The notes under the pieces are model-generated. The model did not search any database and was not told the DNA's origin. It saw only the letters and a list, made by a program, of their open reading frames with translations. Below, piece after piece: positions 12,771 to 22,366 of a DNA stretch of 52,362 nucleotides. Both the position numbers and the translations under genes were made by a program. Source of the stretch: a virus; the IMG/VR virus record IMGVR_UViG_3300029787_000033, positions 5,744 to 58,105 of that record. One strand, written 5' to 3'. The first letter of the stretch is position 1. The number at the start of each line of letters is the position of its first letter.

Positions 12771-13640
12771 ATGGCAAAATTTTTTAACAAAGTAGTTACA
12801 CCTTTAGTAAAAGCTTCAGCACAAAGCGCAGCATTTGCTGCAAATGATTTAGTTTTTGACTGGGCTGCTTTTGATATACCAAGAGGCGGAGCAAAATTAA
12901 TAGGTGTATCAACAGTTGTAAAAGCAAATAGGAGGGCGGATATTGTAACTTTTCCATCATACGTGTTTGCTAAAGATGATGGCACTGGAGCACCAACTTC
13001 ACTGGGTACACCCAATGCTGCTGTAACTACCGGTCAAAGCAGCTATCATCAAGTGTTAGGCTATGTTGACACAGCTAAACTTGAACTTAATCCATCTGAT
13101 GATGCAGTAACGCGTGTTAATAATGCAAATGCATTTAATATAGGTGTAGCGTCTAATATATATTATAATACTACGCCTGTAGAAACAGGTATAGTTTTTG
13201 ATAGTGAACCATACACTGGTGCAAACGTTGGTTTTGATAGATATTATATAGCTGCATTCGCTCCAGTAGCCGGGTTTCTTTTAAGAAGTGCTGTTAATTT
13301 AGATGACGATGTTACTATAGCCACTAACAATGGAACAATAACGACTCTTGATGGTGATGCTGCAAACCTAAGTTTTCAACAAGGGGACTTAATACACGCA
13401 ACAGATGATATTATTCTTGGGGAAATAGATACTGTAGATGCTGATAATATAACTTTTAGATTTGACGGTGGTACATCAAAAAACCAAGCTGTTTTAACTG
13501 GTACCGCAGAGTACACTATACCGGCAGATATAGCTGCTTGGAGAATACAAAACGGTGCAGGTACAGCTGGTGACTTAGCTAATAATGAACCACTATTTAA
13601 TGTACACCCTCTTAGAATAACACTGCACTTTGAAAATTAA
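12771..13640 (+). CDS. Putative virion structural protein (289 aa)
   Basis: Begins MAKFFNKVVTPLVKASAQSA and ends NVHPLRITLHFEN. β-rich with repeated Asp/Thr/Asn segments (TIATNNGTITTLDGDAANLS). No membrane segment. One base after the holin stop. The family is not recognised by name; a decoration or head-fibre role is a guess. Confidence 0.6.
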   Translation: MAKFFNKVVTPLVKASAQSAAFAANDLVFDWAAFDIPRGGAKLIGVSTVVKANRRADIVTFPSYVFAKDDGTGAPTSLGTPNAAVTTGQSSYHQVLGYVDTAKLELNPSDDAVTRVNNANAFNIGVASNIYYNTTPVETGIVFDSEPYTGANVGFDRYYIAAFAPVAGFLLRSAVNLDDDVTIATNNGTITTLDGDAANLSFQQGDLIHATDDIILGEIDTVDADNITFRFDGGTSKNQAVLTGTAEYTIPADIAAWRIQNGAGTAGDLANNEPLFNVHPLRITLHFEN

Positions 13641-13650
13641 AATAAATATA

Positions 13651-13669
13651 AATTAAATTAAATTAAATT
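13651..13669 (+). repeat. AATTA tandem array as translation leader
   Basis: Four AATTA units end directly at the ATG of the gene at 13670 (its A completes the fourth unit). The same array precedes groEL at 9231-9250. Confidence 0.6.
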
Positions 13670-13942
13670 ATGGCAAAAAAAGAAAAGATTGTTGATCTTA
13701 AGCCAAAGGTTGACAAGATATCAAAAGAGCATTTAGATGAATTATTAAATGCGGTAAATAAAATAAATAGTCTTCAATTTAATATAGGTAGATTAGAAAC
13801 TCAAAAACATAAACTACTACATGAAGTTGCTTTAGGTAATGATACTGTTTCTCTGCTACAAGATAAGATGATGAAAGAATACGGTAGTTATGATATTAAC
13901 TTGACAGATGGAACTATTAATTGGCCTAAAAATGAAAAATAA
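13670..13942 (+). CDS. Small coiled-coil protein (90 aa)
   Basis: MAKKEKIVDLKPKVDKISKE, then a heptad-rich segment (INSLQFNIGRLETQKHKLLH) and a short end with YGSYDINLTDGTINWP. Proteins of this pattern (LQxxIGxxExQKHxLLH ... EYG-x-x-DIN) are widespread next to terminase genes in marine phages (recalled). The role is unknown. Confidence 0.7.
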   Translation: MAKKEKIVDLKPKVDKISKEHLDELLNAVNKINSLQFNIGRLETQKHKLLHEVALGNDTVSLLQDKMMKEYGSYDINLTDGTINWPKNEK

Positions 13943-14156
13943 TATTATAAGAAAAATTACTATAGGTAAGGATTATAAAAACGACTCGATGCACTACTCT
14001 GTTAACCAAGAAGTTTATGGTGGTCATAAGATCTGTGATATAATAGAGGAAGAAGATAAGTACTGTGTTTATATTAAAAAAGAAAAGATAGTTATACCTT
14101 GGAAAGATTTTAATAAAAATATGGCTATATCAGTTGAATATAACTTAGAATATTAA
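13932..14156 (+). CDS. Small hypothetical protein (74 aa)
   Basis: Start chosen at ATG 13932 (MKNNIIRKITIGKDYKNDSM); an ATG at 13908 lies deeper inside the previous gene. β-rich: GGHKICDIIEEEDKYCVYIK. It overlaps the previous gene by 11 nt and the next by 1 nt. No function recognised. Confidence 0.65.
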   Translation: MKNNIIRKITIGKDYKNDSMHYSVNQEVYGGHKICDIIEEEDKYCVYIKKEKIVIPWKDFNKNMAISVEYNLEY

Positions 14157-14734
14157 TGAATGGTTATAAAGATTTTATTGTTTCTCCTATTGGCGAGCGT
14201 TACAATAATGTTAAGCGAGTCGATGACAAAGAACTAATATTAAATACTGAAATATTTAATCATCAGTATATTAATAGAAAAGCAAAAGTAATCGCTACTC
14301 CACTATTATTTCAATCACCTGTTAGTGTAGGTGATGAGGTAATAGTTCATCATAATGTATTTAGAAGATGGCATGATGTAAAAGGTAGAGAAAAAAATAG
14401 TAGATCATACTGGAAAGAAGATAAGTATATAATATCTGAAGATCAAATATATTTATACAACAATAAAGCTATGCCTGGTTATAGTTTTGTTCAACCTATA
14501 AAATCAAACAATAAACTATACAGTGATAATGAACAACCTTTAATTGGTATAATAAAATACACTGATGGTGAATTTAAAACTAACACGCTAGTTGGGTTTA
14601 CACCTAATAGTGAATACGAGTTTATTATAGAAGATAAAAGATTATATAGAGTTTTAAATAAATTTATTACAATTAAATATGAATATCAAGGAAACGAAGA
14701 AGAATATAATCCAAGCTGGGCGAAAAGCAGTTGA
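14156..14734 (+). CDS. GroES-like-fold candidate protein (192 aa)
   Basis: Residues about 40-80 contain KAKVIATPLLFQSPVSVGDE followed by VIVHHNVFRRWHD and GREKNSRSYWKEDKYIIS. The ATP(L)..VGDEVIVHHNVFR pattern recurs in a conserved marine-phage family that resembles the GroES/Cpn10 barrel (recalled, unverified). The later part has IGIIKYTDGEFKTNTLVGFT. The gene overlaps its downstream neighbour by 56 nt. If the fold is right, it could be a second co-chaperonin-type partner or a virion protein built on that barrel. Confidence 0.55.
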   Translation: MNGYKDFIVSPIGERYNNVKRVDDKELILNTEIFNHQYINRKAKVIATPLLFQSPVSVGDEVIVHHNVFRRWHDVKGREKNSRSYWKEDKYIISEDQIYLYNNKAMPGYSFVQPIKSNNKLYSDNEQPLIGIIKYTDGEFKTNTLVGFTPNSEYEFIIEDKRLYRVLNKFITIKYEYQGNEEEYNPSWAKSS

Positions 14735-14951
14735 AGAACTTATTAAAGTTGCTAAAGAACCTATTGTTGATTCAGATGATGATATATCGGCTGATAGATT
14801 AAAAAATGCAGCTGCTACAAAGAAATTAGCTATATTCGATGCTTTTGAAATACTTAATCGTATACACGAAGAAGAAAATATAATTGAAGGTAAAGTTGAA
14901 GAGAAAAAACAATCAACATTTAAAGGTTTTGCAGAAGGTAGATCAAAATGA
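14679..14951 (+). CDS. terS: Probable small terminase subunit (90 aa)
   Basis: Helical, acidic-basic protein (NIIQAGRKAVEELIKVAKEP, then ISADRLKNAAATKKLAIFDA) ending KGFAEGRSK. It lies immediately upstream of the large subunit with a 4-nt overlap, the usual place for TerS. Sequence identity to known TerS is not evident, so the call rests on size, helical content and position. Confidence 0.55.
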   Translation: MNIKETKKNIIQAGRKAVEELIKVAKEPIVDSDDDISADRLKNAAATKKLAIFDAFEILNRIHEEENIIEGKVEEKKQSTFKGFAEGRSK

Positions 14952-17185
14952 AGTACGAGCAGAGTTTATATAAAATAATAGAGCCAATACGTATAAACAC
15001 TTTAAAAAGATTAAATAAATCTAAAAAGTGGAAGTATGGTTATAACAAAGAAAATGATGTTGTTGTAATATCTAAGACCGGCATGATAGGTGATGTTATA
15101 GAGATACAAGGTTTAAAAATAGCTTTACCTAAACAACCAAAGCAAGTATATTCTTGTAGTAAAGTAAAGCTAGAGCAAAAATGGAAACGCTTTGCAGATA
15201 AACCTGAATTTAAAAAAATTAAAACAGTATTTGATTGGCAAGATTATTCTATTGATTTTAAAGAAGAAAGTTACTCTTATATAGATGAAGAGTTTAGAAG
15301 AAGAGAAGAGGGTTTTTGGTTTACAAACAAAGGTAAACCAACGTATATAACCGGTACACATTATATGTACTTGCAGTGGAGTAAGATTGATGTTGGAGCC
15401 CCTGATTTTAGAGAAGCAAACAGATTATTTTATATATTTTGGGAAGCTTGTAAAGCTGATAGTAGATGTTACGGTATGTGCTATTTAAAAAACAGACGAT
15501 CAGGCTTTTCTTTTATGAGCTCAGCTGAAACAGTTAATCTAGCAACACTTGCTAGTGATAGTAGGTTTGGTATATTATCAAAGACTGGTGCTGATGCAAA
15601 GAAAATGTTTACTGATAAGGTTGTTCCAATAAGTTTAAATTATCCTTTCTTTTTTAAACCTATACAAGATGGTATGGACAGACCAAAGTCAGAGCTAGCA
15701 TATAGAGTACCAGCTAAAAAGTTCACGCGTAGAAAAATACGTGAACGTGAAGAAATGGATGATGTTGAAGGACTTGATACGACTATAGACTGGAAGAATA
15801 CAGGTGATAATAGTTATGATGGTGAAAAGTTAAACTTACTAGTTCACGATGAAAGTGGTAAGTGGGAAAGGCCTGATAATATAAAAAATAACTGGAGAGT
15901 TACAAAAACTTGTTTACGTTTAGGTAGTAGAATAGTTGGTAAATGTATGATGGGTAGTACTAGTAATTCATTAGATAAAGGTGGTGATAATTTTAAAAAA
16001 TTATATAATGATTCAGATGTTACCAAGCGCAATAGAAATGGACAAACTAAGTCGGGATTATATTCTTTGTTTATTCCTATGGAATGGAATTACGAAGGAT
16101 TCATTGATGAATTCGGACGACCTGTATTCACTGATCCTGAGCAACAATCATTTGATCCACAAGGAGTAGAAATAGATCAAGGTGTAATAGATCATTGGGA
16201 TAACGAAGCTGAAGGATTAAAAGATGATCAAGATGCTTTAAATGAATTTTATCGTCAGTTTCCAAGAACTGAAGAACACGCATTTAGAGATGAAACTAAA
16301 AACAGTATATTTAACTTAATAAAAATATACGAGCAAATAGATTACAACGAAGGCAACAAACATACTTCATCTTTAAATATTGGAAACTTTCAATGGGTAA
16401 ATGGAATTAAAGATACTAGAGTTGTTTTTACTCCTAATGCTAACGGTAGATTTAAAGTAAGTTGGTTTCCGGATAATAATATGCAAAACAACGTTGTAGT
16501 TAAAAATGGTGTAAAATATCCAGGTAATGAGCATGTTGGTGCATTTGGTTGTGACTCTTATGATATATCAGGAACGGTAGATGGTACAGGATCAAAAGGA
16601 GCTTTACACGGGTTAACTAAGTTTTCTATGGAAAATGCACCTGCTAATAGTTTCTTTTTAGAATATATAGCTAGACCTCAAACAGCTGATATATTTTTTG
16701 AAGATGTTTTAATGGCATTAGTATTTTATAGTATGCCACTACTTGCAGAAAATAATAAACCAAGGTTGTTATATTATTTACGTAGAAGAGGCTATAGAGG
16801 TTTTAGTATGAATAGGCCTGATAAAATATGGAACAAGTTGTCAACAACTGAAAAAGAAATAGGTGGAGTACCAAACTCAAGTGAAGATATAAAACAAGCT
16901 CACGCAGCTGCTATTGAAATGTATATAAACGATCATGTTGGTTTATTAGAAAATGATGATTATGGCGATATGTATTTTAATGAAACACTTAATGATTGGT
17001 CGAAGTTTGATATAAATAAAAGAACTAGACATGATGCTTCTATAAGTTCTGGTTTAGCTATAATGGCTTGTAATAGACATTTGTACAAACCAAATCCAAT
17101 TAAACAAAAATCTTCACTAAATTTAAATATAGCAAAATATAGTAATAAAGGATTATCATCTAGAATTATAAATAAAAAGATATGA
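14948..17185 (+). CDS. terL: Terminase large subunit (TerL)
   Basis: 745 aa DNA-packaging motor. N-terminal ATPase: a degenerate Walker A, KNRRSGFSF at residues 181-189, with Arg-Arg in place of the Gly-rich loop as in many terminases. Walker B is LNLLVHDE with D301-E302. The C-terminal RNase-H-type nuclease shows GCDSYDISGT with D536, and later acidic residues near NDHVGLLENDDYGD. The end overlaps the portal ATG by 4 nt. This gene anchors the standard terminase-portal-scaffold-capsid order. Confidence 0.92.
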   Translation: MKYEQSLYKIIEPIRINTLKRLNKSKKWKYGYNKENDVVVISKTGMIGDVIEIQGLKIALPKQPKQVYSCSKVKLEQKWKRFADKPEFKKIKTVFDWQDYSIDFKEESYSYIDEEFRRREEGFWFTNKGKPTYITGTHYMYLQWSKIDVGAPDFREANRLFYIFWEACKADSRCYGMCYLKNRRSGFSFMSSAETVNLATLASDSRFGILSKTGADAKKMFTDKVVPISLNYPFFFKPIQDGMDRPKSELAYRVPAKKFTRRKIREREEMDDVEGLDTTIDWKNTGDNSYDGEKLNLLVHDESGKWERPDNIKNNWRVTKTCLRLGSRIVGKCMMGSTSNSLDKGGDNFKKLYNDSDVTKRNRNGQTKSGLYSLFIPMEWNYEGFIDEFGRPVFTDPEQQSFDPQGVEIDQGVIDHWDNEAEGLKDDQDALNEFYRQFPRTEEHAFRDETKNSIFNLIKIYEQIDYNEGNKHTSSLNIGNFQWVNGIKDTRVVFTPNANGRFKVSWFPDNNMQNNVVVKNGVKYPGNEHVGAFGCDSYDISGTVDGTGSKGALHGLTKFSMENAPANSFFLEYIARPQTADIFFEDVLMALVFYSMPLLAENNKPRLLYYLRRRGYRGFSMNRPDKIWNKLSTTEKEIGGVPNSSEDIKQAHAAAIEMYINDHVGLLENDDYGDMYFNETLNDWSKFDINKRTRHDASISSGLAIMACNRHLYKPNPIKQKSSLNLNIAKYSNKGLSSRIINKKI

Positions 17186-19560
17186 TGTACGCTCACATAA
17201 ACTTTCCGTCACAAGCGGTTAGTGATTCAGAAAAAATTAGTCAAGATTATGGTTTAAAAGTTGCCCAAGCTATAAGATATGAATGGTTCAATGGTCACAA
17301 CTCAAAATTTGAACATACATTAAATAGTTTTCATAAACTTAGATTATACGCTAGAGGTGAGCAATCTGTACAAAAATATAAAAATGAATTATCAATAAAT
17401 GGTGATTTATCTTACTTAAACTTAGACTGGACACCAGTGCCTATCATACCTAAGTTTGTTGATATTGTTGTTAATGGTATGGCTCAAAGATCTTTTGAAG
17501 TAAATTGTTTTTCACAAGACGAGTATGGTGTTAGCAAAAGAACAGAATACATGGAGTCTATACTTAGAGATATGAGAAGTAAAGAGTTTAATGATATAGT
17601 TCAACAGCAATTTGGTATGAACATTTACGAAAACGAAAAAGAAATGTTACCAGATACTGAAGAAGAATTAGCTTTACATATGCAGCTTAACTATAAACAA
17701 GCTGTTGAGCTAGCAGAAGAACAAGCTATAAACGTTTTGTTAGAAAATAGCGATTATGATTTAATTAGAAGAAGATGTTTATACGATTTAGCTGTTTTAG
17801 GTATATCTGCAACAAAAACTACGTTTGATTTTAGTGATGGCGCAAAGGTTAAATATGTTGATCCCGCTCATTTAGTTTATTCTCATACTGAAAATCCATA
17901 CTTTGATGATTTATATTATGTTGGTGAAGTAAAAGAAATACCGATAAATGAACTTGTAAAAGAGTTTCCAGAGTTAACAGAGTCTGAAATAAAAGAAATA
18001 ACAGACAAAGGACAAGATCCACTTAGAAGATCAGCTCATAGAGATAAAAACAAAATACACGTTTTATATTTTAATTACAAGTCGCATACTAATGATGTTT
18101 ATAAATTAAAGAAAACTAAAGCTGGTGGAGAAAGAATAATAGAAAAAGATGATACTTTTAATCCACCTGAAAATTTAGAAGGTGATTTTAGTAAACTAGA
18201 GAGAGTTGTTGAGGCTTTATTTGAGGGTGTTTATATTTTAGGTTCTAACAAGTTGTTAAGATGGAGAATGGTTCCAAACATGATGAGAAGTGACTCTGAT
18301 TTTAATAGAGTTAAAATGAACTATCAAATAGTAGCGCCTCGTATGTACGAAGGTAGAATAGAGTCTTTAGTTAGTAGAATAACTGGTTTTGCTGATATGA
18401 TACAACTAACTCATTTAAAGTTGCAGCAAGTAATGTCTCGTATGGTACCAGATGGTGTTTATTTAGATGCTGATGGTTTAGCTGAGATAGATCTAGGTAA
18501 TGGAACAAATTATAATCCACAAGAAGCTTTAAACATGTTCTTCCAAACAGGTAGTGTTATAGGTAGAAGTTTTACAGCTGATGGAGACGGTAATCCTGGT
18601 AAAGTACCTATACAACAAATAAGTAATGGTGTTAGTGGCGGTAAGTTACAAGCTTTAATACAAACGTATAATTATTACTTACAAATGATTAGAGATGTAA
18701 CCGGATTGAACGAAGCTCGTGATGGTAGTATGCCAGATGCTAACGCTTTAGTGGGTGTACAAAAACTAGCAGCTGCAAACTCTAACACAGCTACAAGACA
18801 CATATTGCAGTCAATGTTATACTTAACGGCTGAATCGGCAGAGTGTTTGTCGCTACGTATAGCAGATATAATAGAGTATTCACCAACACGTGATGCTTTT
18901 ATAAGAGCAATAGGTGCTCACAATGTAGCTACTCTATCTGAAATGTCGGATTTACATTTATATGATTTTGGTATATTTATAGAATTAATGCCAGATGAAG
19001 AAGAAAAGCAATTGTTAGAGAATAATATACAGCAAGCTTTAGCTCAAAAGTTAATAGATTTAGATGACGCAATAGATATAAGAGATACTAGAAATGTTAA
19101 ACTAGGTAATCAATTACTAAAAATAAAAAGAAGAAAAAAGCAAGAGCGTGATCAAATGATACAACAACAAAATATACAGGCACAATCTCAAGCTAATACT
19201 ATGGCTGCACAAGAAGCTACTAAAATGAAAATAGAAGAAGCTCAAAGTAATTATGAAAATGAAGTTAATTTAGAAAAAACTAGAAGTTCATTAAAAGCTA
19301 GATATTTAGAACAAGAAGCTAGAGTTAAAAAAGAATTAATGATGTTGGAATTTGAGCTTAACAACAGAATTAAAAAGCAGGAAAGAGAAAACTTAAACAA
19401 GGTTAACTCTATGAAAGAAAATAGAAAAGATGCTAGAGTTAATATGCAGGCTCGTAATCAAGAAAAACAAATAGATCAAAGAAATAGGGGTAAATCATTT
19501 AAAACTTTTGAGTCATCAGGTAATGATATAGTTACAGGAGACGTGGGTTTAGACCTTTAG
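17182..19560 (+). CDS. Portal protein
   Basis: 792 aa, dodecameric DNA channel at the capsid vertex. It follows TerL and precedes scaffold and capsid genes. Diagnostic segments include VAPRMYEGRIESLVSRITGF, the stem/crown part DVTGLNEARDGSMPDANALV, and QKLAAANSNTATRHIL. The last 130 residues are a Gln/Lys/Glu coiled coil (QQQNIQAQSQANTMAAQEAT) that may form the barrel. MMYAH offers two adjacent starts. Confidence 0.9.
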   Translation: MMYAHINFPSQAVSDSEKISQDYGLKVAQAIRYEWFNGHNSKFEHTLNSFHKLRLYARGEQSVQKYKNELSINGDLSYLNLDWTPVPIIPKFVDIVVNGMAQRSFEVNCFSQDEYGVSKRTEYMESILRDMRSKEFNDIVQQQFGMNIYENEKEMLPDTEEELALHMQLNYKQAVELAEEQAINVLLENSDYDLIRRRCLYDLAVLGISATKTTFDFSDGAKVKYVDPAHLVYSHTENPYFDDLYYVGEVKEIPINELVKEFPELTESEIKEITDKGQDPLRRSAHRDKNKIHVLYFNYKSHTNDVYKLKKTKAGGERIIEKDDTFNPPENLEGDFSKLERVVEALFEGVYILGSNKLLRWRMVPNMMRSDSDFNRVKMNYQIVAPRMYEGRIESLVSRITGFADMIQLTHLKLQQVMSRMVPDGVYLDADGLAEIDLGNGTNYNPQEALNMFFQTGSVIGRSFTADGDGNPGKVPIQQISNGVSGGKLQALIQTYNYYLQMIRDVTGLNEARDGSMPDANALVGVQKLAAANSNTATRHILQSMLYLTAESAECLSLRIADIIEYSPTRDAFIRAIGAHNVATLSEMSDLHLYDFGIFIELMPDEEEKQLLENNIQQALAQKLIDLDDAIDIRDTRNVKLGNQLLKIKRRKKQERDQMIQQQNIQAQSQANTMAAQEATKMKIEEAQSNYENEVNLEKTRSSLKARYLEQEARVKKELMMLEFELNNRIKKQERENLNKVNSMKENRKDARVNMQARNQEKQIDQRNRGKSFKTFESSGNDIVTGDVGLDL

Positions 19561-19593
19561 ATCTTAATATTTAATATTTTATAAAATTTTATT

Positions 19594-20742
19594 ATGGCAG
19601 AAGAAACAAAAAAAGTCGAAGAGACTAAAAAAGACAATATAACAAAGGTTAAAGTAAAAAAACCTGAAGACAATATTACAAGAGTAAATATAGATAAACC
19701 GTTAGCTGAAGAAAAGAAACAAGAAAATGTCAAACAAGAAGAAGATATTATTGTTGTTAATGAAGAACCTAAAAAAGAAGAACAAGTTGAGGAGGTATCT
19801 AAAGATGAAAAAACTATTGTTCAAGAAATAACTGAAGAACAAGTACAGGAGGTAGAGCAAGAAGTTGAACAAGCTATTGTAGAAGCTGAGCAAACTGGAA
19901 AGCCTCTACCTGAAAAAATAGAAAAGCTAATAAGCTTTATGGAAGAAACTGGTGGTGATTTAGTTGATTATGTCAATTTAAATAGAGATATAAAAAATAT
20001 GGATGATGCTGATGTTTTAGATGAGTATTATAGAACTACTAAATCTCACTTATCACCAGAAGAAAGAAACTTTATATTAGAAGAAAGATTTAATTACGAT
20101 GTTGAAGTAGATGATGAAAAAGATATAAAGAGAAAGAAAATAGCCCTTAAAGAGCAAGTTGCCGAGGCTAAAGCCTATTTAGACAGGCAAAAGTCTAAGT
20201 ACTATGAAAATATTAAAGCTGGAAATAAACTCACTAGTGAGCAAAAGAAAGCTATTGATTTTTTTAATAGGTACAATAAAGATTCTGAAAAACAAAAGAA
20301 GTTAACTGAAAGTAGCAAAAGAACATTTTTAAATAAAACTAAAACTCTCTTCAATGAAGATTTCAAAGGTTTTGATTATAAAGTTGGAGATAAAAAGTTT
20401 AGATTTAACGTTAAAGATGTTGATAAAGTAAGGGAAACTCAAAGTGATATTAATAACTTTATTAACAGGTTTGTTGATGAAGATAAGACAACTATAAGTG
20501 ACGCTGCTGGTTATCATAAATCTTTATACACTGCTATGAATGCTGATAATATTGCAAAACATTTTTATGAGCAAGGAAAAGCAGATGCTATAAAAGAAAA
20601 AATTGCTAAAGATAAAAATATTGATTTAACACCTAGACAAACACATGGCGAAACTAATGTTGGTGGAGTTAAGTACAAGGTATTAGGTCAATCAACTTCT
20701 GAAATTAAAAACAGATCTTTTAAAATTAGAAAACGAAAATAA
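19594..20742 (+). CDS. Putative scaffolding protein
   Basis: 382 aa between portal and capsid genes. The first 110 residues are an extremely charged Lys/Glu/Val region (EEQVQEVEQEVEQAIVEAEQ). Next come coiled-coil-like helices (LKEQVAEAKAYLDRQKSKYY) and a basic end (IKNRSFKIRKRK) typical of a capsid-binding scaffold tail. No protease motif was seen. Confidence 0.75.
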   Translation: MAEETKKVEETKKDNITKVKVKKPEDNITRVNIDKPLAEEKKQENVKQEEDIIVVNEEPKKEEQVEEVSKDEKTIVQEITEEQVQEVEQEVEQAIVEAEQTGKPLPEKIEKLISFMEETGGDLVDYVNLNRDIKNMDDADVLDEYYRTTKSHLSPEERNFILEERFNYDVEVDDEKDIKRKKIALKEQVAEAKAYLDRQKSKYYENIKAGNKLTSEQKKAIDFFNRYNKDSEKQKKLTESSKRTFLNKTKTLFNEDFKGFDYKVGDKKFRFNVKDVDKVRETQSDINNFINRFVDEDKTTISDAAGYHKSLYTAMNADNIAKHFYEQGKADAIKEKIAKDKNIDLTPRQTHGETNVGGVKYKVLGQSTSEIKNRSFKIRKRK

Positions 20743-20766
20743 TTAATAATTTAAAAAGAATATATT

Positions 20767-22299
20767 ATGGCAATTAATGCAGGAAGTAATTTGAATAGTG
20801 TACCTGCTCCACAACAGCAAGCACTATCTACAAATTACTTAAATTTTACGGGCACAACGGACACAACGTGGGCTCAACAATACCTGCCTGACTTAATGGA
20901 GCAAGAAGCAGAAGTTTTCGGTCCACGAACAATTTCTGGTTTTTTATCTCAAGTTGGTGCAGAAGAGTCTATGACTTCAGATCAAGTTGTTTGGTCAGAA
21001 CAAGGTAGACTACATTTATCATACAAAGGTAGAGTTTCAGACAACAACGGTGGTACAACTGTTGGTAGTGTTGCTGCTGCTCAAATATTAATTGAGTTTG
21101 ATATTGATGAAGCAGAAGGTAATACTGCTGGTATTTCTAATGGTTTAAGTATTAGAAATCACGGTATAAGAGTTAATGATACTGTTATCATAGCCAATGC
21201 TACTGATGGTGTTGTTAAAGCTTTAGTTACTAGAGCTGACAACTTAAGTACTATTGAAGTTGTTCCTTATGGAAACGCAGATCCAACAGCGGTACTTACT
21301 GATAGTGCTGTTAGCAAATCTTCAACTATATTAGTTTATGGTTCTGAGTTTGGAAAAGGTGATAGCTACAACGCTACTGATGGAACTACTACAAGTGACA
21401 CAAGAACTGCTAACGAACCAGCGTTTAAAACTTTTACTAACAAACCAATTATAATGAAAGATTACTACGAAGTATCAGGATCTGATGTTTCTAGAATTGG
21501 TTGGGTTGAAGTTTCAAATGAAATGGGTGAATCAGGTTACTTATGGTACTTAAAAGCAGAAGCTGATACAAGAGCTAGATTTGTTGACTATGTTGAAATG
21601 TCAATGCTAGAATCTGTTGATGGTTCTTCTGATTTAACTGACTCTTTCTTAACAGGTACTACTACTTTTTCTACAGGTACACAAGGTTTATTTGATGCTA
21701 TCACAAAGCGTGGTAACGTTACTACTGGTGTAACTGGTGTAAGTGGTCCTGTTGATTTAGCAGAGTTTGATGCTATACTAGCTGAGTTTGACAAACAAGG
21801 TGCTATTGAAGAATACATGATGTTTGTTAATCGTGCTACTAGTTTAGCTATTGATGACATGCTTGCTTCAATGAATTCTTACGGAGCTGGAGGTACTTCT
21901 TACGGAGTATTCGATAACGACGAAGATATGGCATTAAATTTAGGTTTCTCAGGATTTAGAAGAGGTTCTTATGACTTCTATAAATCTGACTTTAGATACT
22001 TAAATGATAAAGCTACAAGAGGTGGTATTAACGACGCTGCTGGTGCTGAAGCAATCAGAGGTGTAATGATACCAGCTGGTATGTCTTCTGTTTACGATCA
22101 AGTTGTAGGTTCTAACATTAAGAGACCATTCTTACACGTTAGATTTAGAGCTTCTCAAACTGATGACCGAAGAATGAAGTCTTGGGTTACTGGTTCTGTT
22201 GGAGCTGCTACATCAGCACTTGATGCGATGCAGATTCACTTTTTAACTGAAAGATGTTTAGTAACACAAGGTGCTAACAACTTTATGTTAATGAAGTAA
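20767..22299 (+). CDS. Major capsid protein
   Basis: 510 aa, located after the scaffold and followed by a strong terminator. It has the Asn/Gln-rich N-terminal arm, then TWAQQYLPDLMEQEAEVFGP. A mixed α/β core has EEYMMFVNRATSLAIDDMLA and the C-terminal HVRFRASQTDDRRMKSWVTG. Codon usage is orderly, suiting high expression. HK97-type fold is expected but not provable from the sequence alone. Confidence 0.88.
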   Translation: MAINAGSNLNSVPAPQQQALSTNYLNFTGTTDTTWAQQYLPDLMEQEAEVFGPRTISGFLSQVGAEESMTSDQVVWSEQGRLHLSYKGRVSDNNGGTTVGSVAAAQILIEFDIDEAEGNTAGISNGLSIRNHGIRVNDTVIIANATDGVVKALVTRADNLSTIEVVPYGNADPTAVLTDSAVSKSSTILVYGSEFGKGDSYNATDGTTTSDTRTANEPAFKTFTNKPIIMKDYYEVSGSDVSRIGWVEVSNEMGESGYLWYLKAEADTRARFVDYVEMSMLESVDGSSDLTDSFLTGTTTFSTGTQGLFDAITKRGNVTTGVTGVSGPVDLAEFDAILAEFDKQGAIEEYMMFVNRATSLAIDDMLASMNSYGAGGTSYGVFDNDEDMALNLGFSGFRRGSYDFYKSDFRYLNDKATRGGINDAAGAEAIRGVMIPAGMSSVYDQVVGSNIKRPFLHVRFRASQTDDRRMKSWVTGSVGAATSALDAMQIHFLTERCLVTQGANNFMLMK

Positions 22300-22309
22300 A
22301 CCATTTACT

Positions 22310-22344
22310 ATAGGGGCAGCCAAGTGCTGCCTCTATTTTTTTTA
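22310..22344 (+). terminator. Rho-independent terminator after the capsid gene
   Basis: An 11-pair stem ATAGGGGCAGC/GCTGCCTCTAT (one G-U) with loop CAAGT is followed by eight T residues. It ends the head-gene transcript. Confidence 0.9.
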
Positions 22345-22366
22345 TTAATTTTTATTATATTATATT

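Noticed and set aside
19594-20742. Capsid maturation protease in the scaffold gene
   Set aside because: No serine-protease-type motif or conserved His/Ser pair was visible, so only a scaffold role is proposed.
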